In this document: positions 1 through 8,591 of the stretch, piece by piece | How the letters are laid out: each line of letters begins with the position of its first letter | How positions within the stretch are numbered: position 1 is the first letter of the stretch | Origin: Pontibacter pamirensis | Lineage (GTDB): Bacteria > Bacteroidota > Bacteroidia > Cytophagales > Hymenobacteraceae | Direction: 5' to 3' | Assembly: GCF_010015475.1 (NCBI RefSeq) | Contig: NZ_SSNI01000031.1 | Location: forward strand, 1-64,000 | DNA length: 64,000 nt | The notes under the pieces: generated by a model | The model's input: the letters and a program-made list of their open reading frames with translations, nothing else | Told to the model about the DNA's origin: nothing | Database searches by the model: none | Translations under genes and position numbers: made by a program

Positions 1-1333
1 TTTTAAGACAGTACCTTACAGACATCTCACTTTTGAGATGATCTGGCATAAAACCATGAGAGAAGTGTTGGGAAGAGCGCTGGTTCCGAGTCCCTTTTTC
101 ATTTTTAAACTTCCCATGCCATGAAAATCATCAAGCAATCGGTGGGCGCTGACATCGCCAAAGACAAGTTTGACGCCTGCTTCTCGGTGCTTACCCATGA
201 GCAGCGCGTAGTGGTGAAAGCCTCCCGCAAGTTCCCCAACTCTCCCAAAGGCTTTGCTGAGTTTACCCAGTGGGTGAGCAAGTGGGCAGATCCATCAGTG
301 GAGCTACTCTTCATCATGGAGGCCACCGGGGTATACCATGACAACCTGGCCTGACAGCTGCATCAGGCGGAACGGAAGGTAATCATCGTGCTTCCTAACA
401 GGGTCAAGCAGTATACCAGGAGCCTGGGTCACAAGTCCAAGAACGATAAGGTTGACGCCAAAGCCCTGGCTCACATGGGGGCGGAAAGAAACCTGGCACC
501 CTGGCAGCCCATGAGCTGTCAGCTCTACCTGCTGCGCAAACTCACCCGGGAGCATGAGCAGATTCATCAGATGCACACCGAGGTCAGTAACCGCCTCCAC
601 GCTGAGACCCACTCCATGCTAGCAAGTAAGACCACACAGCGAAGGCTCCAGAAAACCCTAAAGCTCTACGACATGCAGCTGCAGGCCATTGAGGAGGAAA
701 TAAAGGCCACCGTCGAAGAGGATCCTTTGCTCAGTGACAAGGTAGAGAAGGTGACCACCATCAAAGGGGTGGGTTTGTTGACAGCGGCCACCGTTATTGC
801 CGAGACAAACGGCTTTGCCCTCTTCACCAGCCAAAAGCAGCTCGTCAGCTACTCGGGCTATGACGTGGTGGAGAACCAGTCAGGGAAGAGGAACGGCAAG
901 ACGAGGATTTTCAAGCAGGGCAACAGCCACATTAGGCGCATTCTCTACATGCCGGCTTTGCATGCAGTGAGACGAAACGTGCCGGTTTTCCGGGCGCTAT
1001 ATGATCGCCTGACGGGGAAGGGGAAAAAGAAGATGCTGGCCTATGTGGCAGTGCAGAAGAAGCTACTGATTCTGATTTACACTTTATGGAAGAAAAATGA
1101 GGTTTGGAACCAGGACCGCTACGCGCAGCAAACCCCCAAAGGAGACATCCAAGGCCTGGAGGCCGGAGCCTCTCTTTCAGGTGTCAGCGCAGCTGACAAA
1201 AACACAGTAGCCCCGACTCTTGCCAGGGCTACACAAGATGAGCATCCAGCACCTATCGGCCAGGAGCTCTCTTTCAGGTAAGGTGAAGATAAGAAAAATT
1301 CAACTAAAATCCTTGACTTTCAAAACAGTACCT
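1..1333 (+). mobile_element. IS110-family element, probably near complete
   Basis: The nonamer ACAGTACCT occurs just outside the transposase on both sides (8-16 and 1325-1333). To the right the sequence passes abruptly into the middle of an IS3 orfB at about 1333, so this is the right boundary. The left boundary is at or before position 1 and cannot be fixed from this window. IS110 elements make no conventional target duplication, so the shared nonamer is more likely part of the ends or the core. The 120 nt left of the gene is where a bridge RNA would lie; I did not derive its fold. Confidence 0.5.
121..1281 (+). pseudogene. IS110-family transposase with an in-frame stop
   Basis: DEDD transposase of the IS110 family (Transposase DEDD_Tnp_IS110 plus Transposase_20). 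The N-terminal part shows GADIAKDKFD and EATGVY, and after the break KNDKVDAKAL supplies the last two acidic residues. The C-terminal half has TIKGVG and QGNSHIRRIL, the latter carrying the expected serine nucleophile. The reading frame is stopped by TGA at 352-354, then continues in the same frame with QLHQAERKVIIVLPN. TGG to TGA at a tryptophan is the simplest explanation. The second half could start at 388. All catalytic residues would be present without the stop, so this is a recently inactivated copy, or a sequencing error. The 5' non-coding stretch before 121 is longer than the 3' one, as in elements of the IS110 group that encode their bridge RNA at the left end (inference). Confidence 0.85.
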
Positions 1334-2140
1334 CATGCTCTGCACCACTGGTACCCCCTCGAGTTGCTCCCGGAAGGCACTGCAGGCATACTGCACGCCC
1401 CGGTCAGAGTGGAACAAAAGGGAGTGGGACAGGGGCCTGTTCCTGATGGCCATCTGCCAGGCCGCCACGGTGGTCGCCTCCGCCTCCATCGTCTGGCTCA
1501 GCGCCCAGCCCACCACTTTCCTGTCCGCAAGGTCCAGCACCACCGTCAGATAGAGCCAGCCTTCCCCGGTTCTGATGTAGGTTAAGTCGGATACCCATTT
1601 CTCCGCCGGTCCTGTCGCTTGAAAATCCCTCGAGAGGTGATTCTCCGCCACTGTGTATGCATGGCTGGAGTCGGTGGTCTGCATCCGGTATTTCTTGCGT
1701 ATAATGCTCTTGACCTGATGCTTCTGCATCAGGCGGGCCACGCGTGGACGCGACACGTGAACTCCCTGCTCTTTGAGCTCAACAGCAATCCTGGGGGAGC
1801 CATAGCGGCGTTTGCTCTGCTCATAAACCTGTTTAATCTGCTCGACTAGTTCCTGTTCTTTGCCTGCTCTCACCCCCACCGGATGCTTGAGCCAGTAATA
1901 GTAGCCACTGGTACTTACCTGGAGCACCTTACACATCCTCTCAACGGGAAACTGGTTTCGGTGCTCCTTTATGAACCTGTATACCGCCCGTCTCCCCTGG
2001 AGAAGTTGCTCACCGCCTTTTTTAGAATATCGCGCTCTAATTGCGCCTCCTTCAGTTCTTTTTGCAGCCGCTTTATCTCCCTTTGCTCGTCTGTCAGACC
2101 TTCCGTGGGTCGGATTGGCGAGCTGTCCTTCTGTCGCCAC
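1304..2140 (-). pseudogene. IS3 OrfB integrase domain, truncated before the catalytic Glu
   Basis: The recognisable product starts around RYSKKGGEQLLQGRR and runs through HTH_21 (YRFIKEHRNQFPVERMCKVL) into the rve integrase core. The first two acidic residues are present (VSDLTYI and HSDRGVQYA). After VPVVQSM the protein ends with ten foreign residues, just where relatives continue into the motif with the third catalytic residue (Glu). The foreign tail is encoded by the abutting IS110 right end. The truncation removes an essential residue, so it should be catalytically dead. Residues upstream of the slippery site are only translated by frameshifting from OrfA; the apparent independent start at 2140 is not expected to be used. 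Confidence 0.85.
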
Positions 2141-2323
2141 TTGCTCAACCGGCCGGGATCTATTCCCAGTTCCTCAGCTACCTCTTTTACCGAACCTCTG
2201 GCGTAGGAGAGGTCAATGGCCATCCGCTTGAAGGAGGCATCAAATTCACGTCTGTTCATAGTAGTCAAATTTAAACCTTTATTTAAATCTGCCTAAGAAA
2301 AAGCCTCCAGTCAAAGGTAGCAA
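1334..2323 (-). mobile_element. IS3-family element, 3' end missing
   Basis: Contains orfA and orfB on the minus strand. The orfA-side terminus at about 2300-2323 (reverse complement TTGCTACCTTTGACTGGAGG) matches the start of the second, decayed IS3 copy at 25021-25040, which fixes this end. The other end stops inside orfB at the junction with the IS110 element, so roughly the last 70-80 codons and the right inverted repeat are absent or lie beyond the left edge of the window. Confidence 0.75.
1969..2268 (-). CDS. IS3 OrfA (HTH transposase subunit)
   Basis: 99-residue helix-turn-helix protein of the Transposase_8 type: an N-terminal DNA-binding region (SVKEVAEELGIDPGRLSKW) followed by a leucine-zipper-like helix (EIKRLQKELKEAQLERDILKKA). 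It recognises the element ends. It overlaps orfB, and an A6G slippery heptamer (reverse complement of CTTTTTT at 2017-2023) lies in the overlap at the usual place for the -1 programmed frameshift that makes the OrfAB transposase of IS3 elements. OrfA itself looks intact, but its partner is truncated, so the copy cannot transpose alone. Confidence 0.85.
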   Translation of the reverse strand: MTTMNRREFDASFKRMAIDLSYARGSVKEVAEELGIDPGRLSKWRQKDSSPIRPTEGLTDEQREIKRLQKELKEAQLERDILKKAVSNFSRGDGRYTGS

Positions 2324-2348
2324 GTTCAATGCGCTGTATCTGATGCTG

Positions 2349-2458
2349 TTGAGTCTGGGGATAGTGCTGGTGAACCTACCGCCCAATCGCCCGACCTTAA
2401 CCCAATAGAGCGCATATGGAAACAGGTAAAGAAGGCGATAAGTGAAGATAAGATATGA
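2349..2458 (+). pseudogene. IS630-family transposase fragment
   Basis: Translation gives LSLGIVLVNLPP, then after a one-base loss SPDLNPIERIWKQVKKAIS. That is the hallmark C-terminal block of IS630 DDE transposases (PPYSPDLNPIE.W), with the tyrosine codon damaged at about 2381-2389. A stop follows at 2456. The N-terminal two thirds are missing; the fragment is cut at its left by the IS3 end. It is an inactive relic. Confidence 0.75.
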
Positions 2459-2527
2459 CGCAGTCTATAACCAAAGCTATCTTAAAGAAAGCCAATTCAA
2501 GGAGCTAAAACTCTTTGTTATATCGCG

Positions 2528-3118
2528 CTATTTTTGCGCCTGAATGACCTCATACTGTATAGGTTTGAAGCTATAGTTGTTGGACTGCTCCGCTGAGCAG
2601 GCCGTAAGCCCAACAATTAAATCCATCTTAGCTTCCAGCAGCAGATAATCTCCAGCCTTACTGGTGGGCGGGGCAACAGTCAGTCTGCCATCTGCGGCGA
2701 ACTGCACATTCATGAAGATGTTGAAGGCAGTCGGCACGTCATCAGGCTCTACGCCATACTTTGCCAGATTGGTGTAGAGGTTTTCGAAACAGCTGGGATG
2801 GTACTCGGGGTTTTGGTACATAATTTGAAAGGTTTCCGGACTGCAGGGAGCCAGCAGGAAATCGTTGCGGCCGTTGGTATCCTCCAAAATATGCATCATC
2901 TTATGGCTGCGGTTGCTCCAAAGATGGTGCCCCTTCGTAATCAGAATCGTCTCTTCAAAATCTAGTGTTTTCCCTGAAGATAGTTTCTCACGCTTGTCCT
3001 CGGCATTGAAAAGCACCATATCGCTTACCTGCTCGCCCTGTGGGTCCATCACTTTCAGCTTATCGCCTTTATTTAATTTAAAAGCGGCACCTGTCTGCCT
3101 GGCTATTGTTTCTATCAT
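2528..3118 (-). CDS. DUF1989 / urea carboxylase-associated family protein
   Basis: 196-residue cytosolic protein of the DUF1989 family (urea carboxylase-associated). Typical features are the N-terminal GAAFKLNKGDKLKVMDPQGEQ beta-rich segment (known as the cupin-like start of this family), HH/HLWSN around residues 64-69, and conserved cysteines at 92 (APCSPE), 110 (HPSCFEN) and 174 (TACSAE) that may hold a metal. Relatives sit beside urea carboxylase or act on guanidino/carbamoyl compounds, but no urea carboxylase is seen here. It lies 32 bp downstream of the GntA-like gene on the same strand, so the two are almost certainly co-transcribed and probably handle the same substrate. The precise reaction is unknown. 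Confidence 0.85.
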   Translation of the reverse strand: MIETIARQTGAAFKLNKGDKLKVMDPQGEQVSDMVLFNAEDKREKLSSGKTLDFEETILITKGHHLWSNRSHKMMHILEDTNGRNDFLLAPCSPETFQIMYQNPEYHPSCFENLYTNLAKYGVEPDDVPTAFNIFMNVQFAADGRLTVAPPTSKAGDYLLLEAKMDLIVGLTACSAEQSNNYSFKPIQYEVIQAQK

Positions 3119-3150
3119 TCTTAAATATTTAGTTGCTTCTATTCGAGTGA

Positions 3151-3861
3151 TTATAAATTACCTGCCAGGAAAGGGCACTTCCAGCTTTCGTCTACGTGGC
3201 GGCCGCTGTACTGCGGTGCTTCCAGCCCTTTGTCGAAGTCTTTCAGCATAGGATTTATACTTCCATCATAGGCAACATCCCGGTCGCGAATTACATTCTT
3301 CATGTTTTCATAAACGCCTTTCTCGCGCAGCTGCTCAAACTGCCGGTGCAGGTTAAAGGCCATAGCTGTGTAGCCTAACCTCCTGGCTTTTCTGCTGGCG
3401 TTGGGATGCAGGCCTACCACAAAAAAGGCGGTACCGTTGTAGCTGAAGCTGAAATTAGTGTCAGTGGGGTTGCTGCTAACCTCAGAATCCCAAGGTTCGG
3501 AACTGTTGTCGCTGTTATGCAGCAGCTGCAGCTGTGCCCACAATTTGTTCTCAAAGTCAAGCTCAGCTGCTGGCTCTTCCTCTCTGAAGAAGGCAACCAA
3601 CGTCATATATTCGCTGTCGGCTGCAATTGTCTCGGCTATATATTGCTTCAGGTCATGGCCCAATAACCCGGTGGTTTCATCTGTCGCCATCCTGTTATAC
3701 ACCCCTATCCGGAGCTGCTTTGAGTTCAAGGCAGCCTTGGCACCCACGCATGGATACTCCATATCGCCTACTTTATCGGAAATGCTACTGAGGAGGTCTT
3801 TTAAATGTGCACTATCGTCTGATTCCAGTTCTTCTGGCGTAAAGTATGTTTTGGTACTCAT
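3151..3861 (-). CDS. YqcI/YcgG (GntA-like) heme-dependent N-oxygenase family protein
   Basis: 236 residues, matching the YqcI/YcgG family (PF08892), whose characterised relatives are heme-dependent N-hydroxylases of arginine or other guanidines (DcsA in cycloserine, GntA in guanitoxin synthesis). Family landmarks visible are YPCVGAKAAL at 36-45, the central FSYNGTAFFVVGLHPNASR stretch, and the C-terminal CPFLAGN at 229-235. Length is normal for the family. No signal peptide, so cytosolic. It leads a two-gene operon with the DUF1989 protein. The family match is firm; the substrate is inferred to be an arginine/guanidine type compound only from relatives and from the partner gene. Confidence 0.8.
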   Translation of the reverse strand: MSTKTYFTPEELESDDSAHLKDLLSSISDKVGDMEYPCVGAKAALNSKQLRIGVYNRMATDETTGLLGHDLKQYIAETIAADSEYMTLVAFFREEEPAAELDFENKLWAQLQLLHNSDNSSEPWDSEVSSNPTDTNFSFSYNGTAFFVVGLHPNASRKARRLGYTAMAFNLHRQFEQLREKGVYENMKNVIRDRDVAYDGSINPMLKDFDKGLEAPQYSGRHVDESWKCPFLAGNL

Positions 3862-4578
3862 ATTGATTATATAAAAAAGTCGTAAATGAGGCTATTCCTT
3901 TCAAGAGAATGAAGCCTTTATATTAAGTCAGTAGTAGCAGCGAAAAGCATAAAACACATATAAATTGGCTGCGCAGGCTAGCTAAAAGCATAAACCCATG
4001 CTCTTGCCTTCTGATTTTAGCTGTTGCCGATAGGAGATTAAACTTACTCGATTGACAGGCGATTATACTCTCATTGTCTCAAAAGGGTGCTATTTTATTA
4101 ATTTAAATCTGATGAGTAGAGGATATGTATACTTGCGGGAGGAACCAGTTATCTATACGCTTTTTTCTACTGTACTAGCTACTTTGCTGCCCCACACTAT
4201 CTTACCAAAGGCTGCTGTTGCTTTAGCTAATGCTAAAACGTGCGTGTTGTGCCTTATAATGGTCTTTAAGCTTAACTGATATGATACTTTAACTATCTTT
4301 TCAAATAAATGTTTATATTTCTTGGTGATGATGCTTCACCGTACTTCTATAACACGGATGCAGTGCACCCACTTGCAGGCCTTTAAGCTGCTGCTCCCGC
4401 AGCAAATACCACTTTTTTTGGTAACGGCAGGGGAATCTTATTTAATCTGAAGATGATGAAACACACCTACAGGTAACTTTTATTTCTCTTTCATACTATC
4501 ATGGGTTTCCCCAGTTCGCTTTTGCTTTGAGCACCGGCACGCATCACATCATCGAATTTAAGAGAGCCAGTTTTCCCC
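3862..4578. other. Gene-free stretch
   Basis: About 700 bp between the GntA-like gene (start at 3861) and the end of the hydrolase gene. It should contain the promoter of the GntA/DUF1989 operon, but I could not single out a convincing -33/-7 pair. A 75-codon frame on the plus strand (4052-4279) has no family resemblance and unconvincing composition. Nothing else is recognised. Confidence 0.5.
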
Positions 4579-5502
4579 TTAAGGCATGTTCTTTTTCTCA
4601 ACTCTCCAATTTGGGTTCTTTGAAAGACCTGCAGGTTCACCTGTAAATAGCTTGCCTGCCGCGCTGTCGCCCTTCAGTTGCCACTTGTACCAAGCGGTAG
4701 CAACCTTAGCAAATTCACCACCATGCGGCTGGCTGTAAGTTCCGGCATGCCCAACATCCATGTTGGCCATGAAAACCGGTACATGGTTAATTTGTTCGTA
4801 ATCGTCCATGCCATTGGCATAGGCTATGTCCTTTTCGCCTCCAAGCATATACAGTGTTGGCGAATGAATTTTCTTCAGGTTTTCTTTCGTAAGGTTCGGC
4901 ATGGCACTCCTCCCGTTTCCGGGGGTATTAAAAATACCGCTATTAAAGACCACTACTGTGCTTACACGTGGGTCGGAGGCTACTTCAAGCGTTTGTAAAC
5001 CACCGCAGGACATACCGCTTACTGCTACTTTGGTGACATCAATTTTATTGTAATAAGGGCTTTTCCTGTTTTTATTCTGAGCAACCGCCCAGTCAATGGC
5101 ATCAAGAAGCTGGGAAGATGTTGATTTCCCGGTCCCTTTTTCTCCTTCCTGTGGCATGGGGCCGATAGCAACCACTAAAAAACCATAAGAGGATACCTCA
5201 GACAAAAAGTTTACATGTTCCCAGGGAGAATTGGCACAAGCTCCATTGCCCCAGGCAATGATGGGCAGTTTATTTTTTTTCCCAAAAGCGCTCAGGTTTT
5301 TCGGGCGGAAGACGGTATGCGTGGGTAATGTGCTTTCGGTGAGCATCAAGGCGCTAAATGGACCGGTTCCGCCGTCTTCCACCACTCTTGACGCAGATTG
5401 ATCGGAGGTAGATGGCCGCTGTGCATAGCCCGGATTGAAAGCGCTTAGCAAAGACAAAGTCAGGAAAGCAGAAAATAAAATTTTAGTCATCATATGAATC
5501 AT
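4579..5502 (-). CDS. Secreted alpha/beta hydrolase
   Basis: 307 residues with a Sec signal peptide (hydrophobic 6-22, ending in GYAQ around 28), so exported. The fold is alpha/beta hydrolase of the dienelactone-hydrolase/PET-hydrolase-like type. The nucleophile elbow is SGMSCGG with Ser165, the likely acid is Asp225 (GGEKDIAY) and the likely base is His252 (DVGHAGTY). An oxyanion-forming WGNGAC segment is at 84-89. The substrate cannot be read from sequence: esterase or lipase-like activity is plausible. It starts at one of three close ATG codons (residues 1, 4, 5). The gene stands alone; a large perfect palindrome lies 77 bp upstream. Confidence 0.8.
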   Translation of the reverse strand: MIHMMTKILFSAFLTLSLLSAFNPGYAQRPSTSDQSASRVVEDGGTGPFSALMLTESTLPTHTVFRPKNLSAFGKKNKLPIIAWGNGACANSPWEHVNFLSEVSSYGFLVVAIGPMPQEGEKGTGKSTSSQLLDAIDWAVAQNKNRKSPYYNKIDVTKVAVSGMSCGGLQTLEVASDPRVSTVVVFNSGIFNTPGNGRSAMPNLTKENLKKIHSPTLYMLGGEKDIAYANGMDDYEQINHVPVFMANMDVGHAGTYSQPHGGEFAKVATAWYKWQLKGDSAAGKLFTGEPAGLSKNPNWRVEKKNMP

Positions 5503-5578
5503 GTGCTATCATATAACAGCAGCATAAGCTGCTTTCAATATGTGCTTTGAAGAGAAGTCGCAAAAGAAAATTTACCTG

Positions 5579-5610
5579 CACGTTGGGTGATTTTAAAATC
5601 ACCCAACGTG
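5579..5610. promoter_or_regulatory. 32-bp perfect palindrome between divergent genes
   Basis: CACGTTGGGTGATTTT is followed directly by its exact reverse complement, with no loop. It lies between the minus-strand hydrolase (start 5502) and the plus-strand DinB gene (start 5832). With no gene end next to it a terminator role is unlikely on the strands seen, and the zero-length loop suits a dimer-binding operator or cruciform better. No poly-T tract follows. Confidence 0.55.
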
Positions 5611-5831
5611 TTAAGACCAGATGGCAATTTCTACTTATTCTTTTATTAGCTTCTTTAGAACATTGTCTCCGGCCGGGTCTGCTTTTATACTGGTGCTGCC
5701 CGGTTTATGCTGCAGGTGGCCTTACTTTTTTTTGAATTAAGTTGAAAATTTCTGATTACTGCTGACAGGCTGTTGTCATTCTGCAGCTTTAGCTTTGCCT
5801 GTACAATCAGTTAAAAGATAACCCTTGAGCT

Positions 5832-6324
5832 ATGAACATGGAAGAAACAAAGAAGCGAACTGCTTCGGTGGTCACCTCAAAAGACCTGCTAAAGCACTGG
5901 CAGGGCCACAGAAGCCTTACCCGCAGGGTAATTGAGGCATATCCTGAAAAAGAGTTGTTTGAGTATTCCGTTGGCGGGATGCGCCCTTTCGCGGCCATGG
6001 CGCAGGAGCTTCTGGCCATTGCTGTTCCGGGTATCCGGCAGATTGCCGGAGAGGGGACGGAAGAATTAAACGAGCACCTTGACAAGGCCGGTAGCAAAGG
6101 GGATTCTAGCCCTCTGGGACGAGGCTACAGCGGAAATCAACAGGTATGGGGCGCAAATCCCTGAGGAAAGATTCCAGGAGCACATCCTGGCCTTCGGGCA
6201 GTATGAGGGGACGGTGTGGTCTACCCTTTTTTACTTTATCGACAATGAAATCCACCACAGGGCGCAGGGCTACGTGTTTCTGCGCTCACTAGGCATAGAA
6301 CCGCCTTATTTCTGGGAAAGGTAA
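5832..6324 (+). pseudogene. DinB-family protein, frameshifted
   Basis: The first frame (5832 to about 6095) encodes a DinB-like four-helix bundle start (LLKHWQGHRSLTRRVIEAYPEKEL, then GMRPFAAMAQELL), as in the DinB_2 superfamily of metal-binding thiol-transferase-like proteins. The second half (LALWDEATAEINRYGAQIPEE through FYFIDNEIHHRAQGYVFLR) is in another frame. The break is in AGCAAAGGGGATTC around 6095-6110, where loss of two bases or gain of one would explain it. The metal-site histidines expected of the family, including the IHHR pair, are present in the two halves. Either a recent pseudogene or a sequencing error in the A/G run. Confidence 0.75.
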
Positions 6325-6340
6325 AAGCCTCACGCATCGC

Positions 6341-6562
6341 ATGGAAACAGTGCTGGTATTCAGAACATCGGTGACAACAAACCGCAAAGTCAGCCAGGTC
6401 AGGCCGCTGCTGGACAGGCTCATGGACAAAAGCGAGAAATGGAACTTTGACCTGGAGGATTGTGACCATATCCTCCGGGTCGAGGCCGTCTCGGTGCAGG
6501 CCGCTGCCATCATCGAGAAACTCGGGAAAGCCGGCTTCGCCTGCGTAGAACTGGAGAACTGA
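6341..6562 (+). CDS. Small hypothetical protein, HMA-like in shape
   Basis: 73 residues with no signal peptide. The order beta (TVLVFRTSV), helix (VSQVRPLLDRLMDK), beta (KWNFDLEDCDHILRVEA), helix (QAAAIIEKLGKAGF), beta (ACVELEN) resembles the ferredoxin-like fold of heavy-metal-associated domains, but the CxxC metal loop is absent. Similar short proteins are common in Bacteroidota without a known role. It is 17 bp downstream of the DinB gene and probably shares its transcript. The next gene converges from the other strand only 10 bp away. Confidence 0.6.
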   Translation: METVLVFRTSVTTNRKVSQVRPLLDRLMDKSEKWNFDLEDCDHILRVEAVSVQAAAIIEKLGKAGFACVELEN

Positions 6563-6572
6563 CGCTGCCTGC

Positions 6573-7541
6573 TTAACTTCCCGGTTTCAGGTTGGTGCTC
6601 GCTTTTTCCAGCAGCTCGCTCACCCGCGCCCTGAGGCTCTCGGGCTCCACAATATGGGCGCAGTCGCCGAACATCATAAACCAGCGAGGGAAGCCGTCCT
6701 GCATGCCGGAGGTCTGGAAGACCATCTCCACCTGATCGCCTATGGTGCTTTCCGATGTGAAACCGTAGTACCTGCGCCCGGATTTGATGTGCTTTGACAC
6801 CTCTCTATCCACCCGTATCACCACTTTGGTTCTTTCGGCAGGAACATCACTGTTCCTGTAGCCGGCTGCGTCCCTGTGTTCCTTTGTAAAAGGCAGGTTC
6901 GTTCGTCTTATCACCTGCATCCGGTCGGTGCGGAACTGGCGGTAGTCGGCACGCAGGTGGCAGTAAGCCATCACGTACCAGTAGTTGTTTTCATTGAACA
7001 ACCCTACAGGCTCAACGATACGGTCTGTCGGCTCATCTGAATAAAGGGACTGGTACTGAAGGGTGACTTGCTTCTTTTCTGCGATGCCGTCCAGTATCAC
7101 GTCCAAAGCATCGGGTGTGCTCTCATGAAAGAGCTCCTGGGAGGAGTGGACCCAGATCTGCGTCTCCAGGGCGGCCACCCGGTCTTTCGCACTACCCCTC
7201 AATATGGATTTTACTTTGTACATGGCTGACTCGTAATGGGCTCCCAACGCTTTGTCGCTAAATTTCTGCATCAGCTTTTCGGCTGCCACGAAGCTGCCGG
7301 CCTCTTCCCGCGTGAACATGACCGGGGGCAGGCGGTACCCTTCCACCAGAGAATAGCCCACGCCAGCCTCCCCGGTAATGGGCACTCCGGATGCCTCTAA
7401 CGAGCGAATGTCCCGGTAAATCGTGCGCAGGCTCACCTGGAAGCGGTCGGCCATCTCCTGTGCCTTTACTACCCGCCCTGACTGCAGGTGAACGAGCATT
7501 GCTACAATGCGGTCAAACCGGTTCAAGTGGTCACTTTTCAT
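6573..7541 (-). CDS. YafY-type transcriptional regulator (HTH_11 + WYL)
   Basis: 322 residues if started at the ATG at 7541 (MKSDHLNRFDRIVAML), which places the helix-turn-helix at the very N-terminus as in the family; a longer frame upstream to 7667 adds an unrelated hydrophobic stretch and is unlikely. HTH_11 region: VVKAQEMADRFQVSLRTIYRDIRSLE. The WYL domain follows (about 140-215; NNYWYVMAYCHLRADYRQFRTDRM) and a WCX extension ends the protein. WYL regulators bind small ligands or nucleic acids and usually act on neighbouring genes. It may control the DinB/6341 pair, which converges on it. Confidence 0.85.
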   Translation of the reverse strand: MKSDHLNRFDRIVAMLVHLQSGRVVKAQEMADRFQVSLRTIYRDIRSLEASGVPITGEAGVGYSLVEGYRLPPVMFTREEAGSFVAAEKLMQKFSDKALGAHYESAMYKVKSILRGSAKDRVAALETQIWVHSSQELFHESTPDALDVILDGIAEKKQVTLQYQSLYSDEPTDRIVEPVGLFNENNYWYVMAYCHLRADYRQFRTDRMQVIRRTNLPFTKEHRDAAGYRNSDVPAERTKVVIRVDREVSKHIKSGRRYYGFTSESTIGDQVEMVFQTSGMQDGFPRWFMMFGDCAHIVEPESLRARVSELLEKASTNLKPGS

Positions 7542-7967
7542 AAGCAAATGGAATGCCCTTAAAAATACATAAACAATCTGGAAATGCGCCTTTGGCACGT
7601 TTCTTCCCTTTCCTTTTAATGGGTTTATAATTGAAAAAATCAGGACAAAGAATAAAACATTGTGCACAAGACATACAAGGCATGCACTCGCTCAGGCCGT
7701 TGGTCTGCTTTGAAAACCGCCCAGTAATATTGTGGTACTAATTTTAAGATTTTTAAACAGTCTTTATAAAAGTGTAAAGCCCAGCGGCAGGTGCCCCGAC
7801 ACAAACCTGCTCTCTCTCTAACTGGTGCTGCTCACAGGATTGAGCTGATAGAACGACACACCTTGTCTCTAGGGCGTTATACCTTCTAAAAAAACCTCAA
7901 AAAATAAATCATATGCCTTGACTTTACGTAAAGCATTATTAACTTTGAAACACAAAGTACTTTAAAG
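7542..7967. other. Intergenic region between divergent regulators
   Basis: About 425 bp separating the WYL regulator (start 7541) from the membrane-protein/HTH pair. The right end carries a clear promoter and operator (7918-7963). The rest shows no gene. A short peptide-like run is not supported. Confidence 0.5.
7918..7963 (+). promoter_or_regulatory. Bacteroidetes-type promoter with overlapping palindromic operator
   Basis: TTG at 7918-7920 is followed after 19 nt by TAACTTTG at 7940-7947, a full match to the -7 consensus TAnnTTTG of Bacteroidetes sigma-ABfr-type promoters. The inverted repeat ACTTTG-N5-CAAAGT (7942-7958) lies on the -7 element and the expected start site, and runs into a second small palindrome AAAGTACTTT (7954-7963). 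The ATG follows four bases later. The same pattern appears before the ABC ATPase at 8925-8941, which suggests a shared repressor, most simply the HTH protein at 8581. Confidence 0.65.
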
Positions 7968-8591
7968 ATGAATCAACAGCAAGACCAGTTAGCTACCCTG
8001 CACGAGATCAGGAACATCATGAGTCGCTCCTCCCGCTTTATCTCACTCAGCGGCCTGTCCGGCGTGGCTGCCGGGGTTTCTGCGCTCTTGGGCGCGGCTG
8101 TTGTGAAATGGTACCTGGTCACCCACCAAATTAACTATACACAAAGCCTAGGGCGCAACCTAACAAGTGAGTCTGTCCTTTTTATGGCCGCTGTGGCGGT
8201 GCTTGTGTTCATTCTTGCACTCTGCTCTGCTACTTACTTTACTGCACGCAATGCCCGCAGAACCAACCACCAAGTCTGGGATAGTAAAACAGAGCGGATG
8301 CTGGTCAACTTGTTCATCCCTCTGGCAGCAGGCGGCGTGTTCTGTGCCGTGCTGCTCTACCACAACCTGCTGTACCTGGTGGCACCCGTGATGCTTGTCT
8401 TCTATGGCCTGTCATTGTTAAACGCCAGCAAGTATACCCTGAACGAAATCCGCTACCTGGGCCTCTCTGAAATTATACTTGGCCTGCTTAGCAGCTTTTT
8501 TCTGGGCTATGGCTTGCTTGCCTGGACGGTGGGCTTTGGAGTGCTGCATATTGTGTATGGCACGCTGATGTACTTCAGGTATGAGCGCTAA
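7968..8591 (+). CDS. Hypothetical integral membrane protein, sensor-like partner
   Basis: 207 residues with about six membrane segments (around 25-50, 65-88, 112-128, 131-150, 160-180, 185-205), a cytosolic N-terminal start (MNQQQDQLATLHEIRNIMSRSSRF) and a short charged loop (ARRTNHQVWDSKTERM). No enzymatic motif. It overlaps the following HTH gene by 11 bp, a sign of tight translational coupling. Such membrane protein plus small winged-helix pairs recur in Bacteroidota; the membrane protein may hold or relieve the regulator (inference). It precedes an ABC transporter with the same operator. Confidence 0.65.
   Translation: MNQQQDQLATLHEIRNIMSRSSRFISLSGLSGVAAGVSALLGAAVVKWYLVTHQINYTQSLGRNLTSESVLFMAAVAVLVFILALCSATYFTARNARRTNHQVWDSKTERMLVNLFIPLAAGGVFCAVLLYHNLLYLVAPVMLVFYGLSLLNASKYTLNEIRYLGLSEIILGLLSSFFLGYGLLAWTVGFGVLHIVYGTLMYFRYER

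Noticed and set aside
2010..2030. A6G run in IS3 as a mutation
   Set aside because: It is the normal programmed frameshift site of IS3 elements, not a lesion.
4052..4279. 75-codon plus-strand frame in the gap before the hydrolase
   Set aside because: No family match, low-complexity hydrophobic content, no start signal.
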